Assembly (NCBI GenBank): GCA_011524395.1
Contig: WTKN01000295.1
Location: forward strand, 18,721 to 68,543
Direction of reading: 5' to 3'
DNA length: 49,823 nt
Source of the DNA: Moorena sp. SS36440bin_2
GTDB taxonomy: Bacteria > Cyanobacteriota > Cyanobacteriia > Cyanobacteriales > Coleofasciculaceae
Shown here: positions 25,928-35,949 of the stretch, one piece after another
Layout of the letters: each line of letters starts with the position of its first letter
How positions within the stretch are numbered: the stretch's first letter is position 1
Translations under genes and position numbers: made by a program
Notes under the pieces: generated by a model
Databases searched by the model: none
The model's input: only the letters and a program-made list of their open reading frames with translations
What the model was told of the DNA's origin: nothing

Positions 25928-26385
25928 AAGGCGGTGTCTATCCATAATAGCACATTTTTGAAGTTGTCAACTGCTAGTAATGTAAATTTTCTGATTAGAA
26001 ACTATCAGCTACGCTACGCGATCGGTGACACCACTGCAATAGGAAAATGCAATACGAAAATTTTGGATGACTCTGGGACTCTCCCAATATCTCAGAGATC
26101 CACTATTTTCAAGTGAGGGAGATTCAGGCAGCTATTCAGACGTGGGTGAAAGCCCATAAACATCTTAAGAAGCCAATAACACCATACAATAGGCCCAGTT
26201 AATTTATAATTTATATAAATAAATTGTTAAAAATTTACTTCAGTCCACTGATGTGTTAAGCACACCTGAGAGGTTAAAATTTGTTAAGTGAGTGTGTAAA
26301 AGCTCGACGCTGAGGGTTTAGCCGGATAGAGGTCAGACTCCCCATACCTGAAAACCTTCTGTAAGCTCCAACATCAAAAAAGCCT
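25928..26385. other. Gene-free stretch before glycosyltransferase
   Basis: No gene recognised in 458 bp. It holds the tRNA promoter region, an AT-rich segment (26200-26280) and a GC-richer segment of unknown origin (26290-26360) before the glycosyltransferase start. Confidence 0.4.
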
Positions 26386-27795
26386 ATGAATACGAAAAAT
26401 ACACAGCACATTGCTCTGATCTCTGTTCACGGAGATCCAGCGATAGAAATCGGTAAGGAAGAAGCTGGAGGACAGAATGTGTATGTGCGCCAAGTGGGTG
26501 AAGCTCTTGCTAAGCAGGGGTGGCAGGTCGATATGTTTACTCGCCTCTCCAGTTCCAATCAAGCCACAATTGTTGAACATACTCCAGGTTGTCGCACTAT
26601 TCGCCTAACTGCTGGTCCAAAAGCATTTGTGCCACGACAGGAGATTTTTGAATACTGCGGTGAGTTTTTAACCGAATTGCTTAAGTTTCAGGAGCAATCA
26701 GGCATTCACTACTCAATAGTACATACAAACTACTGGCTTTCGGCTTGGGTAGGTATGGAGTGGAAAAAGCGTCAATCCCTTCTTGATGCAATAGCGAGTG
26801 GGGGAAACCAACGGCAGTCGCTCATGGGGGGAACCCCCAAGACCGCGCTGCCTCCCCAAGACCGCACCGGTAGTCGCTCATGGGGGGAACCCCCAAGACC
26901 GCGCTACCTCGCTGCATCGCTCATTCAAGTTCACACCTATCACTCCCTAGGTGCAGTTAAATACCAGTCAGTAGAAACAATTCCGAAGATTGCTGCGACT
27001 CGCTTGGACATAGAAAAAGCAGTGCTAGAAACATCAGAACGCATTGTTGCTACATCTCCCCAAGAACAAGAACACATGCGTACGCTAGTTTCAAGTAAGG
27101 GGGACATTGATATTATTCCCTGTGGCACCGACATTGACCGATTTGGTAAGATCAACCGCTTAGAAGCACGGCAAAAACTTGGGCTTAGCCCTGAAAACAA
27201 AATCATCTTTTACGTGGGACGGTTTGACCAACGCAAGGGCATTGAAACCCTAGTTCGAGCTGTTGGTTCCTCCCAGTTACGGAGTGATCCGAACTTGAAG
27301 CTGATTATTGGTGGTGGTTCTCGTCCCGGTGAGAAAGATGGTATGGAACGCGATCGCATTGAAGGGATTGTAGCTGAATTGGAACTGCAAACTATCACCA
27401 CATTTCCTGGACGCATTGCTGATGAACTACTGCCAGCTTATTACGCCGCAGCTGATGTTTGCGTAGTACCAAGTCACTACGAGCCTTTTGGTTTAGTTGC
27501 CATCGAAGCCATGGCTAGTGCCACCCCTGTAGTAGCTAGTGATGTCGGTGGTCTTCAGTTTACCGTTGTATCTGAAGAAACTGGCTTACTGGCACCACCT
27601 AAAGATGCTGGTGCTTTTTCGGCTGCTATCGATCGGATTCTGTCGGATCACGACTGGAAAAATCAACTTGGCTTAGGGGCAAGAGCAAGGGTAGAAAATA
27701 TGTTTAGCTGGAATGGTGTTGCCCATCAGCTGAGTCAGCTCTATGAGAGCTTGCTGGAAGCCAAATCAGAGAATTTGGCAACAACTAGTGCCTGA
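26386..27795 (+). CDS. GT4-family glycosyltransferase (sucrose-phosphate-synthase-like) with in-frame repeat insertion
   Basis: 469 aa. GT-B fold: N-terminal donor-independent domain (ALISVHGDPAIEIGKEEAGG, GGQNVYVRQVGEAL, VHTNYWLSAWVGME) and C-terminal domain with VATSPQEQEHM, DIIPCGTDIDRF, YVGRFDQRKGIETL and the EPFGLVAIEAMA EX7E motif. Related cyanobacterial enzymes act on sucrose-phosphate or cell-surface glycan synthesis; the acceptor is unknown here. Residues about 131-178 (between WKKRQ and LIQVHTYHSLG) are encoded by palindromic repeat DNA (26776-26919, exactly 144 nt). In the family the VHTYHSLG strand normally follows closely. The reading frame is kept, so the protein may be functional with an extra loop. 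Confidence 0.93.
   Translation: MNTKNTQHIALISVHGDPAIEIGKEEAGGQNVYVRQVGEALAKQGWQVDMFTRLSSSNQATIVEHTPGCRTIRLTAGPKAFVPRQEIFEYCGEFLTELLKFQEQSGIHYSIVHTNYWLSAWVGMEWKKRQSLLDAIASGGNQRQSLMGGTPKTALPPQDRTGSRSWGEPPRPRYLAASLIQVHTYHSLGAVKYQSVETIPKIAATRLDIEKAVLETSERIVATSPQEQEHMRTLVSSKGDIDIIPCGTDIDRFGKINRLEARQKLGLSPENKIIFYVGRFDQRKGIETLVRAVGSSQLRSDPNLKLIIGGGSRPGEKDGMERDRIEGIVAELELQTITTFPGRIADELLPAYYAAADVCVVPSHYEPFGLVAIEAMASATPVVASDVGGLQFTVVSEETGLLAPPKDAGAFSAAIDRILSDHDWKNQLGLGARARVENMFSWNGVAHQLSQLYESLLEAKSENLATTSA
26776..26919 (+). repeat. Palindromic repeat insertion inside coding sequence
   Basis: 144 nt (48 codons). Two copies of a 36-nt unit (26814-26849 and 26870-26905, 35/36 identical) begin G(C/T)AGTCGCTCATGGGGGG and end in AAGACCGCGCT. 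A diverged half copy (CTTGATGCAATAGCGAGTG) lies to the left. Shared with the intergenic cluster at 23.8 kb. Confidence 0.92.
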
Positions 27796-28222
27796 AATCT
27801 ATTGGGCACATTCATTCCCTGGCAATCAGGATAGATCTCAAAGGTTAAAGGATAAAGTTAGGACGCTATTATTCCTTTTGCCTTTTTGCATGGGTCCTAT
27901 TCATCCTGATGGGTGGCATAACTCTTGTATCTGTAAATTGGGAAAGTTTGGTAAATTGGATATCCTCGTGAGTTGGCAAGCGATTGCGTCGTGAGTCCGA
28001 AATGATGTTACATGAACTTTCTTGTTTTGACCTTCAAGCAAGAAAAATTAAAGGTTATTGCTGTTCGCTAGCTAACGCCCTTCGGGCTAATCAATATTGA
28101 TCACAAAGCCCCGCTGATCATTCCCGATGTTCCTGTAACTAGCATGTAACTAGGGTTTATGCATCCTACCAGTTATCCAATCTCCAATTCCCAATCCCCA
28201 AGTAGCAAGAAGAACTTGAATT
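27796..28222. other. Gene-free stretch between glycosyltransferase and tyrosine kinase
   Basis: No gene recognised. Contains the small hairpin GCCCTTCGGGC (28077-28087) without a U-run. Confidence 0.4.
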
Positions 28223-30514
28223 ATGGGTTCCCAAGGAGCTTATAAGCCGTCCCTATTTAACCCTAGTGGTCAACAGCAGTATCGATATTCTCGACAACTA
28301 ACAGGAGGAGCCTATGAGTTGGAAGCAAGCATTCTCGATCTGCGTCGTATATTAGCTGCTGCTCGTCGTCGAGCTGTCTTGATGGCAGGGGTTGCCCTTA
28401 CTGTGACATCCGGAATTATTGCCAAAACCTTAAGTGCAGTTCCGATCTATGAAGGCAAATTCCAGCTGTTACTCGAACCCAGCTCTGGTGAAGACCCGTT
28501 TAAGTTACAGGGAAAACCTGGGGTAAATAGCATTGCTGCTCCAACTACAAGCTTCGACTATGACAGTCAAATTAAAGTATTAAGCTCTCCTCAGGTTATG
28601 TCTGAGATTGTGGAGCAAATTCAAACCCAATATCCAGAAATAAACTATCATACTCTCCGGGAAGGAATAATGGTATCTCGACTGCGAGAAACCAAAATTT
28701 TAGAAGTTGCCTACCAAGATTCAGATCCGGAAAGAATTCAATTTGTTTTGGAAAAGGTTGCTCTAGGCTATATCGATTACTCTAAGCAACAACAAGAGGC
28801 TAGCATCAAACAAGGCATTAAATTTGTTTCGAAACAGCAGCCTAAAATACAAGGACAAATTAATCAGCTCCAGCTACAACTCCAGCAACTCCAGCAGAAG
28901 TACAACCTGATTAATCCACAACTTCAGGGTGAACTGTTGACGAATCGGGTCAATGCTATTGTCAAACATAGACAAGCTACCCAAACTCAGCTTCGAGACA
29001 CCATTATACTGTATGGAAAACTCAAAGGTCAGTTAGGGCTATCCTCACAGCAAGCGGAAGCAGTAGCTAACCTTATAGAAACACCCCGTCATCAACAATT
29101 GCTCAGCCAACTTTCTAAAGTAGAAAGTCAGATGGTGTTGGATTTGGCACAGTTCAAGGAAAACCAATCTACCTTTGAGGGATTAAGGCAACAACAGCAA
29201 AATTTACTCCCCCTGTTAAGTCAGGAAGCAGAAAGGGTGATCAATAGCCGTATTCAGGAGTTGAGTGGCAATGCTCAATCGGGTTCCTCAAGTACACTTC
29301 GCCTGAATTTGATTCAGCAGCTACTACAGACGGTTAACCAAATTAAGGTTTTAGAGATGCGCCAGGCCGCCATCACTAAAGGAGAAAGTCTGATGAGTGA
29401 ACAACTCAAACAACTAGCTGTGATTGCCGATCGATATACAGAACTCAAGCAGAAGATTGAGGTAGCAAAAGAAAGCCTCAACCGCTTCGAGTCAGTTCGG
29501 GAAACTTTGGAACTTGAATCAGCTAAAACCAGTATTCCTTGGCAGACAATAGTTGAGCCGCAACAACCTCAAAAACCAATATCCCCCAATTTGCCTGATA
29601 CTTTGCTACTAAGTGCAGCAGCAGGGATAGTTGCAGGTGCTACGGCTGGGTTTTTAGCAGAAAATTTAAATCGGTTGCTTAACAGCACCGATGATATCAA
29701 AGACTATACTCGTTTACCAATATTAGGCACAATCCCCTTTAACAAAGAACTCCAGAAATGCACTACCGTTACTGGTGTGGGGATAATACCCGAGCCGGAA
29801 GCCTCAGCGCCACAAATCGGTTTGGGGGGATCTGGTAGTTACCAGATTTATCCTGTTTTAGAGGCATTTCGCTCTCTCCAATTTAATCTCCAATCTCTTT
29901 ATTCTGAGAAACCCATTAGTTCTATAGTGGTGAGTTCTGCTGAACCAACAGATGGTAAATCCACTACAGCTATATTCTTAGCCCAGGCAGCAGCAGCAAT
30001 GGGGCAAACGGTTTTACTGGTGGATGCTAATCTGCGCTTTCCTCAGATACATCAGAAGATGGATTTACCTAATTTGTGGGGACTGAGCGATGTTATTTCT
30101 AGTGAAATCAAGGTCGATGATGTCATTCAGCGATCGCCTCTAGAGGAAAATCTCTGTGTCCTAACTGCTGGTCAAATTTCCCCCGACCCCACCCGGCTTC
30201 TCAATTCCCCAAAGATGCACAATTTAGTTCAATATCTCAAAGAGCGGTTTGAGCTAGTAATTTTTGATACCCCTCCCCTACTTGGTCTGGCGGATGCAAG
30301 ACTTCTGGAGCCTAATACCAATGGGATATTAATGGTCGTAGGTTTAGGTAAAGCTAACCAAATTTTGTTTAAAGAAGCTCTCTGTGAATTGAGAATTGCT
30401 CATACTAGAGTTTTGGGTATAGTTGCTAATGGTTTAAAAGGTTACACTACTGGTAGCTATGATTACTATCATTATTACTTCCGCAATACTCTTGAGGAAA
30501 CCAAAGTTTCATAG
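28223..30514 (+). CDS. Wzc/GumC-type polysaccharide co-polymerase and tyrosine autokinase
   Basis: 763 aa. N-terminal Wzz domain with first membrane helix about 55-75 (LMAGVALTVTSGIIAKTL), long periplasmic coiled coil about 190-430, second helix about 465-485 (LLLSAAAGIVAGATAGFL). Cytoplasmic BY-kinase about 540-740: Walker A (EPTDGKSTT, about 573), Walker A' (LLVDANLRFP), Walker B (LVIFDTPPLL). C-terminal Tyr cluster YDYYHYYF. It controls chain length and export of surface polysaccharide by autophosphorylation cycles. Walker A' has Asn where many relatives have Asp. It follows a glycosyltransferase gene, fitting an exopolysaccharide function. Confidence 0.95.
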   Translation: MGSQGAYKPSLFNPSGQQQYRYSRQLTGGAYELEASILDLRRILAAARRRAVLMAGVALTVTSGIIAKTLSAVPIYEGKFQLLLEPSSGEDPFKLQGKPGVNSIAAPTTSFDYDSQIKVLSSPQVMSEIVEQIQTQYPEINYHTLREGIMVSRLRETKILEVAYQDSDPERIQFVLEKVALGYIDYSKQQQEASIKQGIKFVSKQQPKIQGQINQLQLQLQQLQQKYNLINPQLQGELLTNRVNAIVKHRQATQTQLRDTIILYGKLKGQLGLSSQQAEAVANLIETPRHQQLLSQLSKVESQMVLDLAQFKENQSTFEGLRQQQQNLLPLLSQEAERVINSRIQELSGNAQSGSSSTLRLNLIQQLLQTVNQIKVLEMRQAAITKGESLMSEQLKQLAVIADRYTELKQKIEVAKESLNRFESVRETLELESAKTSIPWQTIVEPQQPQKPISPNLPDTLLLSAAAGIVAGATAGFLAENLNRLLNSTDDIKDYTRLPILGTIPFNKELQKCTTVTGVGIIPEPEASAPQIGLGGSGSYQIYPVLEAFRSLQFNLQSLYSEKPISSIVVSSAEPTDGKSTTAIFLAQAAAAMGQTVLLVDANLRFPQIHQKMDLPNLWGLSDVISSEIKVDDVIQRSPLEENLCVLTAGQISPDPTRLLNSPKMHNLVQYLKERFELVIFDTPPLLGLADARLLEPNTNGILMVVGLGKANQILFKEALCELRIAHTRVLGIVANGLKGYTTGSYDYYHYYFRNTLEETKVS

Positions 30515-30961
30515 CTCACGGGGTGACAACAAAGCTCAAACCTAGGCAGGTATTAGGTATTAGGTATTAGGTATTAGGGATTAGGTATTAGGTATTAGGT
30601 ATTAGGTATTAGGTATTAGGTATTGGGGAAAATGAGCGCCACTCGTGTTGTTGTATTTGCCAGCAATTGAAGCAATTTTAACGCATACTTCGTCAATGAT
30701 AGTTTTAATTAATCCATCCCGCAAGGACAATCTTCACGCTTTACCTAACCCCTAAAACCTAACCCCTGTAAGCTCTTAAAGAGCCCTTGTCACCCCCTGA
30801 GGTTTCATAGTGATTGGTGATTGGTCATTGGTGATTTTTAACTACCCTAATCACAAAGAGTGAATCATACAAGGAATAACGACAAATAACTAACGACAAA
30901 TACATCAATGATTCAGTGCTCATCAAGGTAGACTTAAGGTGAAGCGACTACTGAAGCTGTC
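30515..30961. repeat. Gap with heptamer array and inverted repeat
   Basis: Eleven heptads of AGGTATT (one variant, AGGGATT) fill 30548-30624. GGGGTGACAA near 30520 has its complement near 30786-30796, flanked on both sides by related bases, forming a long-range inverted repeat. No gene seen. Confidence 0.88.
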
Positions 30962-33067
30962 ATGACTAACCGCCTTGCCCAATCCCAAAGCCTTTATCTA
31001 CGTAAGCATGCTGAAAATCCGATCGATTGGTGGCCTTGGTGTGAAGAAGCGCTATTAACGGCAATAAAACAAGATAGGCCTATTTTCCTGTCTATCGGTT
31101 ACTCTAGCTGCCACTGGTGTACGGTGATGGAGGGCGAAGCGTTTTCCCATCAGGCAATTGCCAAGTATATGAATGCTAATTTTCTTCCGATTAAGTTAGA
31201 CCGGGAAGAAAGACCCGATATTGACAGCATTTACATGCTAGCATTGCAGATGATGACAGGTCAAGGAGGCTGGCCCCTTAATATTTTCCTGACACCCGAT
31301 GACTTGGTACCCTTTTATGGAGGTACCTACTTTCCTGTGGAACCACGGTACGGACGACCGGGGTTTTTGCAGTTGCTCCAATCAATTCGTCGCTTCTATG
31401 ATTTAGAAAAAGGCAAGCTTAACAGTTTCAAAGAAGACATTCTGGGATACCTCCAACAGGCAGCAGTACTACCGGAATCAGAGCAGCTTGGTAATGATTT
31501 GCTCTTTACCGGTGGTCAAGTTAGTGTGGGTGTCGTTAATGCTGTCAATCCAGGTCCACGTTTCCCCATGATTCCTTATGCCAGTATGGCACTACGCGTT
31601 ACTCGCTTCGATTGGGCATCGGAGTATAATCCACAGCAGGCTTGTGCAAAGCGGGGACTAGACTTAGCTAAGGGGGGTATTTACGATCATGTCGCTGGGG
31701 GGTTTCATCGCTACACAGTTGACCCCACTTGGACAGTACCCCACTTTGAAAAAATGCTCTATGACAATGGGCAGATTGTGGAGTACTTGGTAGATTTGTG
31801 GAGTGCAGGAATTCAGGAAGCCGCTTTTAAACGCGCGATCGCAGGAACAGTTCAATGGCTCAAGCGGGAAATGACCGCTCCGAATGGTTTCTTTTATGCT
31901 GCTCAAGATGCAGATAATTTCGCGACTCCAGCAGACAGTGAACCTGAAGAAGGGGAGTTTTATGTCTGGAGTTATTCAGAACTAGAACAACTACTAAGCC
32001 CATCGCAGTTTACAGCAATTCAGGAAGAATTTACTCTGACCAAAGAGGGCAACTTTGAAGGCAAGAATGTGTTGCAGCGCCGTTACTCAGATCAGTTTTC
32101 CCAGAACACTGAAGCTGCTTTGGCTAAACTGTTTGAAGCACGTTATGGTGCCAAACCGGATCTCTTGGAAACCTTCCCACCAGCTAAGACCAATCAAGAG
32201 GCAAAAACCCGGAACTGGCTCGGTAGAATTCCACCAGTAACGGACACCAAAATGATTGTTGCCTGGAATAGCTTAATGATTTCTGGTCTAGCGCGAGGCT
32301 ATAGTGTGTTTCTTGAACCGGACTATTGGCAACTAGCAACTGTTGCTGCTCAATTCATCCTCAACAATCAATGGGTAGCAGGACGATTCCACCGACTAAA
32401 CTATGATGGTCAAGCGGCAGTGCTGGCTCAGTCTGAGGATTATGCTTTGTTTATCAAAGCTCTGCTGGATTTACATCAAGCAAGTTTGTCAGTAGAACAA
32501 CCATTGCCTTTTGGCCAAGGTTCAAATCTGCAACCGGCCAACCTGTCACCGGCCAGTTGGTTAGAGAAAGCGGTTAAGGTTCAGGAGGAGTTTGATGAAT
32601 TGCTGTGGAGTGTGGATAATGGTGGTTACTATAATGCTCCCAGTGACCCTAGTGATCAACTGTTAGTAAACGAGCGTAGTTATACGGATAATGCGACACC
32701 ATCGGCCAATGGCGTAGCGATCGCAAACTTAGTACGTCTGGCGTTACTAACTGAAGATCTCCGATACCTTGACCGAGCAGAAGAAGCCTTGAAAGCATTT
32801 AGTAGCGTACTCAACACATCCCCTCAATCCTGTCCCAGTATATTTACTGCTTTAGATTGGTACCGCAATTGCACTCTGATTCGCGCTGGTGCTGACCAAC
32901 TTACTTCCCTTATCTGTGGGTATTTCCCCGTCAGTGTTTATCAATTAGATACCAATCTGCCAGATTCTGTTATTGGTTTAGTTTGTCAGGGACTTAGTTG
33001 TAAACCAGCAGCAACTAACACTGATCAGTTATTAGCACAGGTACAGAAAAGTCAAACTAGAGCTTGA
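30962..33067 (+). CDS. DUF255 thioredoxin-domain protein (YyaL / SPATA20 family)
   Basis: 701 aa. The thioredoxin-like N-terminal domain (about 1-170) has SSCHWCTVM with Cys-50 and Cys-53, EGEAFSHQAIAKYMN, KLDREERPDID and GWPLNIFLTPD, all typical of the family. The rest is an (alpha/alpha)6 barrel like that of N-acyl-glucosamine epimerases (GGIYDHVAGGFHRYTVD, VPHFEKMLYDNG, ADSEPEEGEFYVWS). Length is as usual for the family (about 680-700). Cytoplasmic. Biochemical role is not established; the fold suggests a redox-linked glycan or sugar function. Confidence 0.95.
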   Translation: MTNRLAQSQSLYLRKHAENPIDWWPWCEEALLTAIKQDRPIFLSIGYSSCHWCTVMEGEAFSHQAIAKYMNANFLPIKLDREERPDIDSIYMLALQMMTGQGGWPLNIFLTPDDLVPFYGGTYFPVEPRYGRPGFLQLLQSIRRFYDLEKGKLNSFKEDILGYLQQAAVLPESEQLGNDLLFTGGQVSVGVVNAVNPGPRFPMIPYASMALRVTRFDWASEYNPQQACAKRGLDLAKGGIYDHVAGGFHRYTVDPTWTVPHFEKMLYDNGQIVEYLVDLWSAGIQEAAFKRAIAGTVQWLKREMTAPNGFFYAAQDADNFATPADSEPEEGEFYVWSYSELEQLLSPSQFTAIQEEFTLTKEGNFEGKNVLQRRYSDQFSQNTEAALAKLFEARYGAKPDLLETFPPAKTNQEAKTRNWLGRIPPVTDTKMIVAWNSLMISGLARGYSVFLEPDYWQLATVAAQFILNNQWVAGRFHRLNYDGQAAVLAQSEDYALFIKALLDLHQASLSVEQPLPFGQGSNLQPANLSPASWLEKAVKVQEEFDELLWSVDNGGYYNAPSDPSDQLLVNERSYTDNATPSANGVAIANLVRLALLTEDLRYLDRAEEALKAFSSVLNTSPQSCPSIFTALDWYRNCTLIRAGADQLTSLICGYFPVSVYQLDTNLPDSVIGLVCQGLSCKPAATNTDQLLAQVQKSQTRA

Positions 33068-33095
33068 ATTCTAGTCATTTTAAAACCAAGTTTTC

Positions 33096-34829
33096 CTACC
33101 GCCGGAAGTTATAAGATGATGGTGGAATCTGCTCAATCGCAATCAGTGCTTCTATAACTGATTTGACTAATGGTGCAGCTACGGTAGAACCAAAGGCATT
33201 GCCTTGGGGTTCATCCACTACTGCTAAGATCACATAGCGGGGAGATTCTACTGGCAAAATTCCCACAAAGCTGGTGATCTTGGCATCGCTGTAATAGCCC
33301 CCATTAGGACTAGCTTTTTGAGCCGTACCGGTCTTACCACCAATCCGATAACCAGGAATGCGGGATGCCTTTCCAGAACCATGAGTTACTACAGTTTCCA
33401 TCATTTCCACCACTGTCCGAGTAGTGTTGGGGGAAAATACTCGTCTCGGTGCAGGACGGCGTGGTTGCCAGTGGGGATTCCCTTTAGTGTCAAACAGTCC
33501 GCGAACCACATGGGGAGTCACTAGCTTACCACCATTGGCAAGGGCACCTAGCATCTGAGTTAGCTGAATTGGGGTTAAGGAAAAGCCTTGACCAAAGGAA
33601 GCCGTAGCTGGTTCAATTGGGGAAACTTTAAATTTGTACTTACTTTTGAGCTGTCCAGCCGTCTCAGCTGGTAACTCAATTCCTACTTTTTGCTTTAAGC
33701 CTAGCTTCTCTAACCAGTCATAGTAAACCTCAGGTTTCATCTTTTTCATCATCCTCACCATGCCCACATTGCTGGAATGTTGAAGAATCTTGCTGGGATT
33801 GATCATCCCGCGAGCACCTACTGATTTATAGTCATGGTTGAGAATCGGCCATTCGCCAATTTGAATCTTACCAGTGTCGTTGAACAAGGTTTGGGCTGTG
33901 ATGATACCAGTTTCTAATGCGATCGCAACGTTTAGGGGTTTGAATGTCGAACCAGGTTCATACAAGTCTGACAGCGCCCAATTTTTAAACAAACTCACAT
34001 CGAATTTGGAGTACTGATTTGGGTTGTAGGTTGGCTCACAAACTAGGGCTAACAAGGAACCATTGTGTACATTCATCACTATGATACTGCCACGGTCTGC
34101 ATTAAACTTCTTGATGGTTTCCTTGAGGGCAGAGCGAGCTGCTCGTTGCAGGCGACTATCGATAGTTATTTGTAGCCGCAGGTCATCAATATGCATGAAT
34201 CCTTCTGGCACATGACCTGGCATCAAGGCTCCATTGCCAGCACGGCTCAGTCGGATGTTTTTTATCTCCCGTTCTAGGAACTTTTCTTGGGTGTATTCTA
34301 GACCCGCTTGACCCAGATGATCGAAAATGTTTACATAACCCACCACATCTGATGCCAATTCATTTTGGGGATAAAAGCGGGAGTATTTTCGAATCAACTC
34401 TAAACCATCTAAGTTCAACCGAGCAATTTGGTCTGCGATCGCTTCTGGGATCGTATTGCCCAAGCGAATACCACTCTTACGTTTACCGAACTGCTCCTCC
34501 AAATCTGTTGGTGTTTTTTTGACCATCGGAGCCAGCAAAGCAGCAATTTCCCGTAAGGATTTTTTGAACAACTTCGGGTGAGCATATAAGGTATAGACAG
34601 GTCGGTCGATGGCTAAAACATTCCCCTTGCGGTCAACAATAGGACGGCGAGGTACAAACGGCCGCATATAGACCATTTGCTGCCGCCGTGCTTTTTCCTC
34701 TAGGGACGATCCCTCTGAAACTTGCAAACGGTATAAATTTAGCAACAGCCCACTGCCGCCTGCCATCATTATTACCCATATCATTAGCAGTCTCAAACGG
34801 TTGTTTCCCAGTGACTTACCGGGCTTCAT
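33096..34829 (-). CDS. ftsI: Penicillin-binding protein, FtsI-type peptidoglycan transpeptidase
   Basis: 577 aa. Short cytoplasmic tail and one membrane helix about 13-31 (LLMIWVIMMAGGSGLLLNLY). PBP dimerisation domain about 50-215 (RRPIVDRKGNVLAID). Transpeptidase domain about 245-565 with SxxK in PGSTFKP (Ser about 295), SxN in HSSNVG (about 352) and KTG in GGKTGTAQK (about 498). It cross-links septal peptidoglycan. A small bitopic FtsL-like gene lies 113 bp upstream on the same strand, as in division gene pairs of other bacteria. Confidence 0.94.
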   Translation of the reverse strand: MKPGKSLGNNRLRLLMIWVIMMAGGSGLLLNLYRLQVSEGSSLEEKARRQQMVYMRPFVPRRPIVDRKGNVLAIDRPVYTLYAHPKLFKKSLREIAALLAPMVKKTPTDLEEQFGKRKSGIRLGNTIPEAIADQIARLNLDGLELIRKYSRFYPQNELASDVVGYVNIFDHLGQAGLEYTQEKFLEREIKNIRLSRAGNGALMPGHVPEGFMHIDDLRLQITIDSRLQRAARSALKETIKKFNADRGSIIVMNVHNGSLLALVCEPTYNPNQYSKFDVSLFKNWALSDLYEPGSTFKPLNVAIALETGIITAQTLFNDTGKIQIGEWPILNHDYKSVGARGMINPSKILQHSSNVGMVRMMKKMKPEVYYDWLEKLGLKQKVGIELPAETAGQLKSKYKFKVSPIEPATASFGQGFSLTPIQLTQMLGALANGGKLVTPHVVRGLFDTKGNPHWQPRRPAPRRVFSPNTTRTVVEMMETVVTHGSGKASRIPGYRIGGKTGTAQKASPNGGYYSDAKITSFVGILPVESPRYVILAVVDEPQGNAFGSTVAAPLVKSVIEALIAIEQIPPSSYNFRR

Positions 34830-34942
34830 AAGGTTTTACCTGACTCTCATTTTTAACAAATATACTTATAAAGATATACTTAACTGAATATACCATTACA
34901 GAGTTTTCCCTACCCTCATTGGTCCTATACCTAGGCCAAAAA

Positions 34943-35476
34943 TTAGTAACCCAGGGGTGTTATTTTCTTGGGTTTTGCCTCAGGAGGTTTAGTGAAAGCG
35001 GTAAATGGCTCACGCTGAGGACGTTCAGGAGCTCGTTTGAGAAAAATTGTATTACTTGGATTGGGAGTAACCAGCCCTGTTGCTGGATTTTCGGCCTGTT
35101 GAGCGAGTTGATCTTTGATCACTTCGGTTGTTGCTGTCATATTGCGCTCATCTCTTTGCAGCTCCTCTAGCTTACGATACTCTTGGCTCCATTGTTGCTG
35201 GCTGTAAACTGTCCAGGAATAAACGGTGACAGCAGTAGCAATTAGTGTAAATGTTACTATATCTGATCCCAGTTTTAAAACTAGTAAGGCTTTCAACAAA
35301 ATTGGTGTTTGTTGCTGCAAAACACTCACGTTTTCAACCTTTGGCTTAGGGTTTTTCGGTGACATCATAGTATGTTTTGGTGGTCGTGCTATCCTAGAAC
35401 GTTTGTCTTTTGAAATAGCCAATGATTGCTGAGACCGATTTCTTTGACTACGAGCAGAGCGAGGAACAGCATTCAT
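34943..35476 (-). CDS. Bitopic membrane protein, FtsL-like by position and layout
   Basis: 177 aa from the ATG at 35474-35476, chosen because AGGAG precedes it by 7-8 nt; a longer frame to 35545 lacks this. Residues 1-70 are basic and cytoplasmic (RSARSQRNRSQQ). One membrane helix lies at about 83-106 (GSDIVTFTLIATAVTVYSW), then a short coiled coil about 110-140 (YRKLEELQRDERNMTATTEV), and a Pro-rich tail follows. This topology and the position just before ftsI match FtsL, which with FtsB/FtsQ recruits and activates FtsWI. Sequence identity to known FtsL cannot be judged by eye. Confidence 0.75.
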   Translation of the reverse strand: MNAVPRSARSQRNRSQQSLAISKDKRSRIARPPKHTMMSPKNPKPKVENVSVLQQQTPILLKALLVLKLGSDIVTFTLIATAVTVYSWTVYSQQQWSQEYRKLEELQRDERNMTATTEVIKDQLAQQAENPATGLVTPNPSNTIFLKRAPERPQREPFTAFTKPPEAKPKKITPLGY

Positions 35477-35949
35477 AAAAAAACTCCTTAGTTGTTGGAA
35501 ACACCTATGAGAAACCGGTAACTTTGAATCAGGGCAGGAAAACAATCTGGTGGCTGAGACTTCAGAGGTCTTAGGCTGGTTAGCTCACTCAAGAAGCGCT
35601 ACTGACCAAGATTAACTTGGTAGCAGTTATTACTAGCTACAAAGATGATGCTAGAACGCACCTATCTTAGCATCAGCTCAGATTCAGGATGAATCGTTAG
35701 TTAGCAACAGACGAGGATTTGTGATAGCCTAGAAACTAGTATTAAAAATCAGAAAAAAACTCCTGAGCGCACCCATAACCCTAGCTATCACCCTAAGGTT
35801 AGAGCAAAAAACCAATCCCATCAATAGAAATTATTCCTGTAAATCAATCACACAGCCACACTGATTAATCCAGACGCCACAGGCAGTGCTCAATAGCTTG
35901 AGATAGGATTTGATTAACGACTCAATTGAAGTAATCAATCCTGTTGGTG
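35477..35949. other. Divergent intergenic region
   Basis: 473 bp between the FtsL-like gene and a small secreted protein gene. It should hold both promoters. No repeat, RNA or gene recognised. Confidence 0.4.
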
